From NCBI GenBank assembly GCA_018829465.1, contig JAHJTN010000001.1:62001-126000 (forward strand): a stretch of DNA of 64,000 nucleotides. The letters run 5' to 3'. Below, piece by piece: positions 7,847 to 17,100 of this stretch. The DNA comes from Bacteroidota bacterium. GTDB taxonomy: Bacteria > Bacteroidota > Bacteroidia > Flavobacteriales > Flavobacteriaceae. The position numbers and the translations under genes were made by a program. Numbering within the stretch: position 1 is the stretch's first letter; each line of letters begins with the position of its first letter. Under the pieces are notes generated by a model. That model was not told the origin of the DNA. It saw only the letters and a list, made by a program, of their open reading frames with translations, and searched no databases.

Positions 7847-9085
7847 ATGCTAAATACGTCTGAGATGACTTTTCCCCGAAGTTGGATTTCCATTGCCTTG
7901 TTTAATTTAACCATAGCTGCGTCCTTTGGCTTATTGCTTAGGTCGCAGTATTTGTTTGCGCTACCGTTTCAGTATCGTTTTGTGACGCATGCCCATTCGC
8001 ACGTAGCCATGCTGGGATGGGTCTATTTGGTTTTGTTTGCTTGCATCGTGTGTGTGTTTATACCCGAAGACCTAAAAAAATTCAGAAAACTCTTTTGGGT
8101 TACCCAATTTTCAGTCATCGGTATGATGTGTAGTTTCCCATTTCAAGGTTACGCTGTATTTTCCATCATTTTTTCGACACTTCATATTTTTTGCAGTTAC
8201 GCATTTGTCTTAAAAGTTTGGCCAAAACTTCGCGCAAGCAGTCAAATGGCCACTCGGTTTCTCAAAACGGCTTTTATTCTGATGCTGATTTCCACCGCCG
8301 GAGTTTGGTCACTTGGTCCTATTATGGCTTCGGGTGGCAACGGCACAGCTGCCTACCATATCGCCATTCAAACGTTTTTGCACCTCCAATTCAACGGCTG
8401 GTTTTTATTTGCCGTACTGGCAATTTTCATTAAAATCTGCGAGAGAAACGGGATTATTTTCCCTAGTAGAAGTTCAAATTTGTTTCTCATTTCCCTGATT
8501 TTGGCTACAGTTTTCACGCTAGCGCTTCCCATCAGTTGGTTTTGGGATGCTAACAGCTTGGGATTCTTAAATACCATAGGCGTGTTCAGTCAGTTTGCAG
8601 CCTTGTTTATTGCGATCAAAATCTTTTTAGCCACAAAGTTTTCTGTTCCATCGAAGCCTTCCAACATCATTCGTGCTGCCTTGATTTTGGGAGCCACGAG
8701 TTTGATCCTCAAAATAGTGTTGCAGGTGTTTTCAATTTTTCCGAATTGGGCACTGCGCTCCTTTCAAATTAAAAATTTCGTGATAGGATTTATTCACCTG
8801 ACCATGCTCGGTCTTATTTCCGGATTTTTGTTCTATTTTATTTTTCAGGTATTTTCAAAACTCGCCAAAAAGAAGGTTGTTACATTCGGATTTTTTCTAT
8901 TGATAGCCGGCTTTGTTTTATCCGAAACTTGGTTGTTTGTGCAAGGGTTTATGTTTTATATGGGTTATGGACTGCTTCCTGCTTATTATGAGGCACTCTT
9001 TGCGACGAGTATTTTGCTTTGGTTCGGAATTTTATTGATTTTTGTCCGTTTCTCGTTCTTTTGCAAAAAAGATAAAACCGAATAG
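7847..9085 (+). CDS. polytopic histidine-rich membrane protein, possible heme-copper-oxidase relative
   Basis: About 11-12 hydrophobic helices over 412 residues. Histidines fall inside or at the edges of helices: the H-x-H-x-H motif ahead of VAMLGW (near 48-52), STLHIF (near 112), YHIAIQTFLHLQFNGWF (near 167-182) and FIHLTMLG (near 315). This pattern recalls heme and metal ligands of the CcoN/NorB superfamily, but the protein is shorter than NorB and I cannot confirm the full ligand set. It is third in the operon with Rrf2 and RIC, so a role in nitric-oxide handling or sensing is plausible. An ATG at 7865 is an alternative start. The annotation as an oxidase-like protein is tentative. Confidence 0.65.
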   Translation: MLNTSEMTFPRSWISIALFNLTIAASFGLLLRSQYLFALPFQYRFVTHAHSHVAMLGWVYLVLFACIVCVFIPEDLKKFRKLFWVTQFSVIGMMCSFPFQGYAVFSIIFSTLHIFCSYAFVLKVWPKLRASSQMATRFLKTAFILMLISTAGVWSLGPIMASGGNGTAAYHIAIQTFLHLQFNGWFLFAVLAIFIKICERNGIIFPSRSSNLFLISLILATVFTLALPISWFWDANSLGFLNTIGVFSQFAALFIAIKIFLATKFSVPSKPSNIIRAALILGATSLILKIVLQVFSIFPNWALRSFQIKNFVIGFIHLTMLGLISGFLFYFIFQVFSKLAKKKVVTFGFFLLIAGFVLSETWLFVQGFMFYMGYGLLPAYYEALFATSILLWFGILLIFVRFSFFCKKDKTE

Positions 9086-9129
9086 TTAAGTGTTGACACA
9101 TTTTAACGACATAACCTAAAAAGTAATTT

Positions 9130-9699
9130 ATGGAAAAAGTGTACAAACGAGTTTCGGACGCTGCTATCACGCTCACCGAATTAATGCTTCCCTCCCACTC
9201 CAATTTTAGTGGAAAAATTCACGGTGGCTATATCATGTCGCTCATGGATCAAATTGCCTTTGCTTGCGCATCCAAGCACTCTCAAAAATACTGTGTCACG
9301 GCAGCTGTGGAACGCGTAGATTTTTTAAACCCTATAGATGTCGGCGAATTGGTTACCCTAAAAGCATCTATCAACTATGTAGGAAACACCTCTATGGTGG
9401 TGGGCATAAGGGTTGAAGCTGAAAACATTTTGGAAGGCAGTTGTAAACACTGCAACTCTTCCTACTTTACCATGGTTGCCAAAGACAAAAGCGGAAAAAA
9501 TGCCCAAGTGCCCGGTTTGATTTTGGAATCAAAGGAAGAAGTTCGTCGCTATGTAACTGCTATCCTACGCATGCAGGAGAAAAAACACCAACATCCGGCT
9601 TTCGACGAAAAAACTTTTGAGATGGCCGACTATGCATTCTTGTTACGCGACAAACCCATCAAACTGCAATTGGGAGAAGGTGAAAATTTAGAAATTTAA
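9130..9699 (+). CDS. acyl-CoA thioesterase (hotdog fold), 189 aa
   Basis: Cytoplasmic hydrolase that splits acyl-CoA into free acid and CoA. A single hotdog domain (about 10-130) shows the YciA/ACOT signature GKIHGGYIMSLMDQIAFACA, with the conserved Asp next to the central helix, then CVTAAVERVDFLNPIDVGE. The C-terminal 50 residues are an added tail, making it longer than YciA (about 130 aa). It lies 44 bases after the membrane protein and may be read from the same transcript, although its function is unrelated. Confidence 0.9.
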   Translation: MEKVYKRVSDAAITLTELMLPSHSNFSGKIHGGYIMSLMDQIAFACASKHSQKYCVTAAVERVDFLNPIDVGELVTLKASINYVGNTSMVVGIRVEAENILEGSCKHCNSSYFTMVAKDKSGKNAQVPGLILESKEEVRRYVTAILRMQEKKHQHPAFDEKTFEMADYAFLLRDKPIKLQLGEGENLEI

Positions 9700-9763
9700 A
9701 TTTGTGATTTTATCAAAAGAAAGCTTAATTGAACATTAACTCTTCATTTTAAATTATACAAAA

Positions 9764-9794
9764 TTTGTAAATTCTGTTTTTATTCATAACTTTA
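9764..9794 (+). promoter_or_regulatory. promoter of the lipocalin-like gene
   Basis: TTTG (9764-9767) and TAACTTTA (9787-9794) are separated by 19 bases. The last base of the -7 box departs from consensus. Confidence 0.5.
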
Positions 9795-9835
9795 TTGTGA
9801 ATTTCACACTTCAAACTCACTAAAAACTAACAGTT

Positions 9836-10285
9836 ATGAAAACTAAAATCTTTCTTATCACAATGACCAGTGTTGTCTTGATGGCTTTTGTAGATTGGCA
9901 AGACAGCGAAAACGACACAAACAAAATGGAAGGTCCCTGGCAGTTGAGGAGCATTCATTTATATGAGGACAACAAGATTTCAGATTCTATTGTATCAAAT
10001 GATGAATACAAACAGATAAAAATATACAGCAACGGAAAAGTGATGTGGACACGTTACGTACCCAAAGACGAAGATGAATGGTTTGGCTACGGCAACTACG
10101 AAGTAACCAACGGCCAACTGATTGAAACCCTTGAGTATGGTTCGGCCGCCATGATGAAAGTTATAGACACCAACCGCGTGTTTACTTTCAAGCTGGAAAT
10201 TTCAGACAACACTTACTCCCAAATCTCTGTGGACGCTAAAGGAAATTATACCCAAGCCGAAAATTATGTCCGCATCGGGCATTGA
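9836..10285 (+). CDS. secreted lipocalin-like hypothetical protein, 149 aa
   Basis: N-terminal hydrophobic signal segment (MKTKIFLITMTSVVLMAF), then a small beta-barrel-like domain starting with GPWQLRSIHLYED. This start is common to Bacteroidota lipocalin-like/DUF4488-type proteins. Later strands include YKQIKIYSNGKVMWTRYVP and FGYGNYEVTNGQLIETLEYG. Such proteins usually bind small ligands, but no ligand can be named. It has its own promoter and is convergent with hisS. Confidence 0.75.
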   Translation: MKTKIFLITMTSVVLMAFVDWQDSENDTNKMEGPWQLRSIHLYEDNKISDSIVSNDEYKQIKIYSNGKVMWTRYVPKDEDEWFGYGNYEVTNGQLIETLEYGSAAMMKVIDTNRVFTFKLEISDNTYSQISVDAKGNYTQAENYVRIGH

Positions 10286-10397
10286 TTCTTGTAAGAGATC
10301 TAAGTGAGGTTGGAAATTATTTGATGGTCGAATGGTTTTAAATAATCTTTCCAAATTCATGTTCCTATTAAACGCAGTAGAAAAAAAGTTGGTTGGA

Positions 10398-11783
10398 TTA
10401 TGCAATGTCCTCATGTACAAATAAAGCAGCTAACTCGGCAAATGTCAAGGATTTTTGTTCGCCCGTTTTCATATTTTTCAGGGTAAAAACCTGATTCTTG
10501 CGTTCCGCTTCACCTACAAAAACGACCATAGGAATGTGGCGTTTGTCTGCATAAGCAAGTTGCTTTTGGGGCTTGGCGGCATCCGGGTACAACTCGGCTA
10601 TCACCCCTTTCTCCCTGAGTTTTTGAACCGCATCGAAGGCGTAGGCTGCATCGGTATCGCCAAAATTGACAAACAATACTTGTGTACTTTCACTGATGGT
10701 TTCCGGAAAAAGTCTCAAGGTTTCTAGGGCGATATAAATCCGGTCCAAACCAAATGAAACGCCTACGCCGCTTATGTTTTTGAGGCCGAAAACACCGGTA
10801 AGGTCGTCGTAGCGACCGCCGCCACCTATGGAGCCGATACCAACTGAAGCAGGTGCAGCAACCTCAAGTATGGCACCGGTGTAGTAGTTGAGTCCGCGCG
10901 CAAGCGTGAGATCGAGCCGAAGTGTAGTGGCCCTTAACCCTTGTGCAGCCACTTGTGCCTCTATAAATTTCAACTCTTGTATGCCTTCCAATCCGCTTCT
11001 ATTGCCTTGAAAGAGCGATTCGAGTTGTGTCAATTTTTCAGAGAAATTTCCGGAAATATCAAAAACGGGATTCAATTTATCTATGGCTTGCTGTGAAATA
11101 CCTCTGTCTAAAAGTTCTTGGATGACCGCCTCTTTACCTATTTTGTCCAACTTGTCTAAAGCCACCGTAAAATCGATGAGTTTGTCTTCTGCATTCATTA
11201 AAACAGCCAAGCCGGAAAGAATTTTTCTGTGGTTGATTTTAATGGTCACGCTTGGGAGTTGGAGGTTGTTAAAAACACGATCGTAAAGCAAGATAAATTC
11301 TACTTCTTGCCAAAGCGACTTGGAACCCACTACGTCTGCATCGCATTGGTAAAATTCTCTAAAGCGTCCTTTTTGAGGTCGATCTGCACGCCAAACCGGT
11401 TGTATTTGATACCTCTTAAACGGAAAAACCAAGTCGTTTTGGTGCTGAACAACGAAGCGGGCAAAAGGTACGGTGAGGTCGTAGCGAAGCGCTTTTTCGG
11501 TCAGATAAGCGGCTGCTTTGGCACTGTCTTTTGCTTGTAGGATATCTTGTGGCACTTTGGCGAGAAAGTCGCCTGAGTTGAGAATTTTAAAGATGAGCCT
11601 ATCGCCTTCGTCGCCGTATTTGCCGAGGAGTGTGTCGTTGTTTTCGAAGGCGGGTGTTTCTATAGCCTGAAATCCAAAGTGCTTGAATTGGGTTTTAATT
11701 TTGTCGATGATATAGTTGCGTTTGGCCAATTCGAGTGTAGCAAAATCGCGGGTGCCTTTGGGCGTGTTGGGTTTTTGAGCCAT
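10398..11783 (-). CDS. hisS: histidyl-tRNA synthetase
   Basis: Class II aminoacyl-tRNA synthetase that charges tRNA-His. The 461 residues begin MAQKPNTPKGTRDF, the typical HisRS N-terminus. Motif 2 is RPQKGRFREFYQCDAD (135-150). The histidine-binding segment is ARGLNYYTG, followed by a GGGGRYDDL motif and a C-terminal anticodon-binding domain. An upstream in-frame ATG at 11825 is rejected because a -7 box (TATATTTG, 11802-11809) lies inside that extension. It is divergent from the FtsX-type permease. Confidence 0.97.
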   Translation of the reverse strand: MAQKPNTPKGTRDFATLELAKRNYIIDKIKTQFKHFGFQAIETPAFENNDTLLGKYGDEGDRLIFKILNSGDFLAKVPQDILQAKDSAKAAAYLTEKALRYDLTVPFARFVVQHQNDLVFPFKRYQIQPVWRADRPQKGRFREFYQCDADVVGSKSLWQEVEFILLYDRVFNNLQLPSVTIKINHRKILSGLAVLMNAEDKLIDFTVALDKLDKIGKEAVIQELLDRGISQQAIDKLNPVFDISGNFSEKLTQLESLFQGNRSGLEGIQELKFIEAQVAAQGLRATTLRLDLTLARGLNYYTGAILEVAAPASVGIGSIGGGGRYDDLTGVFGLKNISGVGVSFGLDRIYIALETLRLFPETISESTQVLFVNFGDTDAAYAFDAVQKLREKGVIAELYPDAAKPQKQLAYADKRHIPMVVFVGEAERKNQVFTLKNMKTGEQKSLTFAELAALFVHEDIA

Positions 11784-11801
11784 AGCGCTTTTATGTTTGT
11801 G

Positions 11802-11809
11802 CAAATATA
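11802..11809 (-). promoter_or_regulatory. -7 promoter box (TATATTTG) of hisS
   Basis: Minus-strand TATATTTG, 19 bases ahead of the ATG at 11783, so the leader is about 12 bases. It decides the hisS start. Confidence 0.6.
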
Positions 11810-11853
11810 CAAAGTTGGTTGGCAAATGAAGTTGTATAGGAAGTGCGTTTTTT

Positions 11854-11982
11854 GCGTGAGGGATGGGAGCGGCAGCGCCCCTTGTCGGCCTTGGGCCGAC
11901 ATGGGACCTATAGCGGACAGCCCGGTGCTACCAATTCTTTTTTTAGAGAATTGGTAGCACACGCCCAAAAAATATCCCTTAG
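11854..11982. repeat. composite inverted-repeat intergenic element
   Basis: The element contains a 7-bp stem with a 3-base loop (11884-11890 with 11894-11900), a perfect 14-bp stem with an 8-base loop (11925-11938 with 11947-11960), and outer matching arms AGGGAT (11859-11864) and ATCCCT (11974-11979). It lies between divergent genes, so it is not a simple terminator. The layout, including TATAGCGGACAGCCC, resembles dispersed palindromic repeats seen between genes in flavobacterial chromosomes. No second copy is present in this window. Confidence 0.6.
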
Positions 11983-11984
11983 CA

Positions 11985-12001
11985 TGGTGGTGGTGGTGGT
12001 G
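11985..12001. repeat. short TGG triplet repeat (5.7 units)
   Basis: Five TGG units plus TG lie 33 bases ahead of the permease start. Too short to call functional. Confidence 0.6.
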
Positions 12002-12033
12002 TTTTACGTATTTTTATCGAAAAATTAGGTTAT

Positions 12034-13275
12034 ATGTTTTCTCTGTTTCGTGAAAATGTTCGAATTGCGGTAGATTCTATCAAAGGTCAGTTGTTGCGAA
12101 CCATCCTTACGGTGTTGATTATTGCGATTGGCATTACGGCTTTGGTGGGGATTTTGAGCGGTGTAAAGGCTTTGGAGAATACGATTTCGGGCGATTTTGT
12201 GTCGATGGGCGCCAATACTTTTAACATCAGGCAGTATGAATTAACCGTGCGCAGACGCGGTGGCGGTGAGCGGGAAAAGGTAAACCCGGTGATATCATAT
12301 CGCGATGCAAAGGATTTTAAAGATACTTATGATTTTCCCGGTGCGGATGTTTCTATATTTTTTACGGCAACGGGGACTGCTGAAGTGAAGTTTGAGAGCC
12401 AAAAGACCGATCCGGAAGTTGCGGTTTTAGGCGTAGATGAAAACTTTTTTAAGAATGCGGGCTTGGAGGTGGACAATGGTAGGGATTTTAACACCTTTGA
12501 TATTTCGAACAATAACAATGTGTGCGTATTGGGTTCGGATGTGGTGAAAGCGCTTTTTGAAAACGTAAATCCCGTTGGGAAAATCATCAGCGTGCGCGGC
12601 ATGAAATTTACCGTTGTTGGCACTTTGGCATCTAAGGGTGGTTCGTTTGGCAACAATCAGGATTTGCGGGTGATGATTCCGATTCAACTGGCTCGGACTA
12701 CTTTTTCTGTGCCTAATTTGAACTACAGTGTAAGTGTAAATATTCCTCAAAAAGATTTGTATGACAATGCGCAAGGATTGGCGATACAGACTTTTAGAAA
12801 TGTGCGAAAGCTAAATCCGGTAGAGGAAAATAATTTTGGCATTGAACGCAGTGATGATTTGCTGAACACTTTTTTAAACATTACGAGTGCGCTAAACATT
12901 GCGGCCGTCATCATCAGCCTGATTACTATTTTTGGGTCGTCTATTGCTTTGATGAACATTATGCTGGTTTCTGTGACCGAACGCACGCGTGAAATTGGCA
13001 TTCGAAAATCTTTGGGCGCTAAACGCCGCACGATTGCTTCGCAATTTTTTATTGAAACGGTGATTATTGGTCAGTTGGGCGGTTTTTTTGGCATCGTATT
13101 GGGGCTGGCCGTGGGAGTTGGTTTTGCGCGCGTGACAGATTTGGACTTTGCTATGCCCTGGGGTGCCATGACTTGGGCAATTATAGTGTCGTTTGTCGTA
13201 GCGGTGATTTCAGGTTCTTTTCCAGCGATCAAAGCTTCTAAACTGGATCCTATAGAATCGCTTCGATATGAGTGA
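12034..13275 (+). CDS. ABC transporter permease, MacB/FtsX type
   Basis: Inner-membrane permease of 413 residues. One N-terminal helix (about 21-43) is followed by a large periplasmic MacB core domain (about 50-270), then three helices in the C-terminal FtsX domain, with the typical ALMNIMLVSVTERTREIGIR segment before helix 3 and a PAIKASKLDPIESLRYE ending. MacB-type systems couple cytoplasmic ATP hydrolysis to mechanical work on periplasmic substrates or lipoproteins. No ATPase or membrane-fusion gene lies next to it, so its partners are encoded elsewhere. Substrate unknown. Confidence 0.92.
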   Translation: MFSLFRENVRIAVDSIKGQLLRTILTVLIIAIGITALVGILSGVKALENTISGDFVSMGANTFNIRQYELTVRRRGGGEREKVNPVISYRDAKDFKDTYDFPGADVSIFFTATGTAEVKFESQKTDPEVAVLGVDENFFKNAGLEVDNGRDFNTFDISNNNNVCVLGSDVVKALFENVNPVGKIISVRGMKFTVVGTLASKGGSFGNNQDLRVMIPIQLARTTFSVPNLNYSVSVNIPQKDLYDNAQGLAIQTFRNVRKLNPVEENNFGIERSDDLLNTFLNITSALNIAAVIISLITIFGSSIALMNIMLVSVTERTREIGIRKSLGAKRRTIASQFFIETVIIGQLGGFFGIVLGLAVGVGFARVTDLDFAMPWGAMTWAIIVSFVVAVISGSFPAIKASKLDPIESLRYE

Positions 13276-13364
13276 GATTGTTAATTGATAGTATGTTTTC
13301 AAAGACGAAACACCCATGTAAAAAATTTGAACACAGAGGCATAATGAGTTAGGGTGTTCCATTC

Positions 13365-13423
13365 CTGTGCTGAGCACAGTCGAAGCATGACCGATAAAAA
13401 CACTTGTATTGAGCGAAGTCGAA
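13365..13423. repeat. dispersed CTGAGC-AGTCGAAG repeat, two units
   Basis: The first unit has a palindrome of CTGTGCT and AGCACAG around one base (13365-13379), followed by TCGAAGC. The second unit is TTGAGCGAAGTCGAA (13409-13423). This word family recurs at 13982, 21928, 54739 and 59491 in this window and is common in intergenic DNA of Bacteroidota. Confidence 0.6.
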
Positions 13424-13440
13424 ATAAATAATATAAACAG

Positions 13441-13974
13441 ATGAATAAAATAGTATTTATATCCCTTTTTGGAATGCTTTCCCTTTTTTCAACAAAGGCA
13501 CAAGAGTCTTATGCATATTGGACTTTAGAGCAAAGTCTCCCCGATTGGGCTTTTGAAGTTTTTCAAAAACAGGCTGTTTCAAAATCGCATTTGCTTTCCA
13601 ATTATGTGAATCCGTTTTATTTTGAGGCGGATTTTAACGGCGACAATTCTTTGGATATTGCCCTACTTATTGAAGAAAAAAGTAGCCAGCTAAAAGGTAT
13701 TTTGATTATTCACGGCGAAACGAATCAGTACTTTGTCTTGGGTGCCGGAAAGATATTTGACAATCGGATTGATGATTTTTCGTGGATGGATGTTTGGAAG
13801 CTATACCGACACAAAAAAGCATATGAATTGATAATTTCTGATGCGGGTGAAATTGAAGGCGACAGGGAGTTTGTTTTGCCATACACCGGTATCGAAATCA
13901 TTGCCTTAGAAGCTTCTAGCGGTCTTATTTATTGGGATGGCAAGCAATATCTGTGGGCACAAATGAGTGATTGA
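13441..13974 (+). CDS. secreted hypothetical protein with calcium-loop-like motif, 177 aa
   Basis: A signal peptide (about 1-20, ending STKAQ) is followed by a domain with the segment EADFNGDNSLDIALLIEE near residue 60. Its DFNGDNSLD core fits the DxNxDxxxD calcium-binding loop seen in FG-GAP and VCBS proteins, where a beta strand with alternating hydrophobics follows. Only one clear copy is visible. The family is not recognised. Intergenic repeats on both sides separate it from neighbours, so it is probably a single gene. Confidence 0.7.
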   Translation: MNKIVFISLFGMLSLFSTKAQESYAYWTLEQSLPDWAFEVFQKQAVSKSHLLSNYVNPFYFEADFNGDNSLDIALLIEEKSSQLKGILIIHGETNQYFVLGAGKIFDNRIDDFSWMDVWKLYRHKKAYELIISDAGEIEGDREFVLPYTGIEIIALEASSGLIYWDGKQYLWAQMSD

Positions 13975-13981
13975 AATGAAT

Positions 13982-13997
13982 CCTCGACTGCGTTCGG
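13982..13997. repeat. degenerate CTCGACTGCGTTCGG repeat copy
   Basis: Diverged member of the CTGAGC/TCGAAG intergenic word family, read on the opposite strand to the 13365 copy. Confidence 0.4.
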
Positions 13998-14110
13998 CTA
14001 GAGAATCCGGAATAAAAGAGTCGTTTATGTGTAAATGATCAATCGAACGCCGCATTGTTGACAATTCAACCTTTTAATTTCTTGTATCAAACTACATTAA
14101 AAAGCATAAT

Positions 14111-14140
14111 AAAAAAAGCCCGCACTGTTGCGGGCTTTTT
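14111..14140. terminator. bidirectional intrinsic terminator
   Basis: The stem AAAGCCCGCA / TGCGGGCTTT with a 4-base loop has an A-run on one side and a T-run on the other. It can end both the 13441 gene (plus) and the Oar-like receptor gene (minus). Confidence 0.85.
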
Positions 14141-14160
14141 AGTGATCTTAAGGTTAAGGC

Positions 14161-17100
14161 TTAGAAAATATATCTTACACCCAACTGCATTTGCCAACGC
14201 GATTCCAAATCTACACGATTGGTAAATGTTTTCTTTTGTGAAGGGTCAAAGCTAAAAATAGGCCTGTTGTTTTCTACCCGTACACCAATGGGTTGGGTGT
14301 TCGTAGGTACTTCAATCACGCCCCAATCAGAATCTATAAGGTTGCCGAAATTCAAAATATCCACACTAATTTGGATGGTATTCATTTGTCCGCCAACGAG
14401 TTTGAAATTGTAATCTTGTAAAAACTTCACATCGATGCGGTCTCTCCAAGGGCTTAAGATTTGATTTCTCCCGGCGAAACTACCCCGACGGTCGCGAAGG
14501 TATTCGTCTTGTTGAATAAACGCATCAAAAGCGGCTCTTTGTTCGGCTTGAGTGGTTAAATCACCTTCAAACTGCATCAATTGGAGTTCTGCAGAGGTGG
14601 GTACATAAATCAAATCGTTGAGAAAAGAACCGTCGTTGTTGATGTCTCCCGAATAGGTGTAGCTAAACCTGCCTCCTTCTGCAAACTCAAAAAAGCTGGA
14701 AACCGTGGTAGCCCACTTGCCTTTTCCATAAGTCCATCGCTTGTTGAGCTGCCCGACAATTCTATGACGGTCGCCAAACAATGCCGGACCGCTTACGGCA
14801 ACGTTCACATTGCCCAATGCGGGGTTTCTGTCAAAACCGTCACTAGAAATTTCAGCATCTATAGAACTCGCATCTCTGGCTTCCAAAAAATTGTAGGCAA
14901 CGCTGGCAAAGAAATCGCCGGCAAATTGTTTTTGCAACTTCATGCTCCAGTTTAGCGAATATCCTACGCCGGTATTGGTAAACACATACGCATTGGTAGG
15001 CGAACCGAATACCTGAGAACGGTCAGAATTGAGATAAACCGGGCGGTTGTCCACACCGTCTAAGCGACCGGTAGGAATGCCCGCACCGAAGTTGCGCACC
15101 ATTTGCGCGTTGATGTCGCGTGTAAAAATAAGGTCTGTAGTGGCTACCACACCATTTTTAAACTTGTAATCAATCCCGAGGCTGTTTCTCCAGACTTGCG
15201 GAAATTCGAAATCAGGAGCTGTAGTGGTGAAGAAAAAGAAATCGGGGTTAGCTACTTGGTTGCCAATCCAAACAAACGGAAGACGACCCGTAAAAATGCC
15301 CGATCCACCGCGAACCTGGAACACTTTGTCATTAAAGACGTCCCAATTAAAGCCTATACGCGGCGACCAAAGTGCTTTTTGAGCAGGCAAATCTAAGCTA
15401 TTGAGAAAAACAGGATTGCCTTTTTCGTCAAAATATTGAATGGTGGGGTCGTAAGTGCCGCCATCTGAAAGCAAACCGCCTTTGCGCGCAATATTTTCTT
15501 TGATTTTATCTTTGGTATCAAAATAAAGTGGCAAATCAAAACGAAGTCCGTAAGTGAGTTTAAAATTATCGGCTATATTCCATTCGTCTTGCACATAAGC
15601 CGCCCACTGACCCACGTTGGTTTCGGCAAGCGCCCATGTGTTGTTGGCGTCGTTGTTATCGCTTACATTTTGTGCGAAAGCCAAAGCCGCAGCAACTGTT
15701 CCGTCTTGCACAGCTTGCTGAAATTCTGCCACACTGTCAAAACCGGGGCCAAAGGTACCGCCTTTAAAACCGGGTGCATCCAACACTCCTAAATTGAATG
15801 AATTGTTGAAAGAAAACTTCTCGAAGGTGGTTCCAACAGTAAGGGTATGGCTACCTAAAAAGATGTTGAAGTTATTGGTAGCTTGCCATACTTTTTGTTC
15901 CAATCGGTTGTTGATGGAGAAAGGCTCGTGGCCGGCCACAATATACCGCGTGCCGTCTTTGTTGATATTGATAACAGGTGCCGGAGCAGAAAACGGATTT
16001 CTAAAATCGTTGAAACGGGTGAAGCCGGCTTGGAATTTATTGGTGTATTTGTTTCCGAAATTGGAGTTTAACTCCACCAACCAAGATTGAATTTCGTTGT
16101 TGATTTGATAACCCGCATTTTGAAATTGCAGGGTAATTTGATCTGGGCCTCTTCTGCCGATGGCGTTCGGGTTTGCCGGCAAATCACGAGAAGCATCCAA
16201 AAAATTATAGATAACTGCCAAACGGTGGTTCTGATTGATGTTCCAATCAATTTTCAGGATTCCTTTTGTAGATTCTGTATCGTGTTTGAATCTTTCAAAG
16301 GGTCCGGTTTGGTAGCCCAATCCGCCGAGCAATGAAGACACCAACTCGAGGTCAGACGCTTCTACTCTGGAAATATTAGAGCCGGATAAACCCGGTCTTG
16401 CTGCCAAGAAGTTTGATCCTAAATCTTCTCTTTCGTCCAATTCAAAATTGGCAAAGAAAAAAAGTTTGTTTTTGATGATAGGGCCGCCAAAACTAACACC
16501 GGTTTGAATTTGCGTCAAGTCCGGTACAAAAACTTTGTCACCCTCTACCTCATCACCGGTAAAGTTATCATCGCGGTAGAAAAAATAGGTAGTGCCGTGA
16601 AATTCGTTCGTGCCGCTTTTGGTCACAGCATTGACACCCGCGCCTGTAAAACCGGCTTGCGTAACATCGTAGGGAGCCAAAGAAACTTGGATTTGCTCTA
16701 TGGCATCCAAAGAAATAGGTTGTGCATTGGTTTGCCCACCCGGTGTAGCTGCATCAAGTCCAAACGGATTGTTGAAAATAGAACCGTCCAAAGAAAAATT
16801 GTTAAACTGGTCATTTCTACCTCCGAAAGAGTTGCCTGTTGCTGTAGGCTCAAGCCGATAAAAGTCTTGCGCAGAACGCGAAATGGTAGGCAATCGGGAC
16901 AGTTCTTTTCTACCAATGTTGGTTTCGGGTCCGGTGCGGTCGCTGTTGAAAGTGGTATTTCTACCGCCCGTGACCACTACCTCGGAAAGTTGCTCCGTGG
17001 CGGACGCCATCTGAACCTCCAGGTTGTAGGTTTGACCCAAGTCTAGAAAGACATCGGTTCGTTCAAAGTTTGTAAATCCCACATAGGATACCGTAATTTT

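Noticed and set aside
11784-11825. Longer N-terminus of hisS
   Set aside because: The -7 promoter box TATATTTG lies within it, and the family starts at MAQKPNTPKG.
11925-11960. 14-bp hairpin as an intrinsic terminator
   Set aside because: It lies between divergent gene starts and has no T-run after the stem in either direction; treated as part of a repeat element.
13392-13423. Phage or integron attachment site at the TTGAGCGAAGTCGAA word
   Set aside because: The word belongs to a repeat family scattered through the window, and no integrase is near.
16504-17046. 180-aa open frame on the plus strand inside the Oar-like receptor gene
   Set aside because: Antisense shadow of a strongly conserved protein; no family features, and the codon pattern follows the opposite strand.
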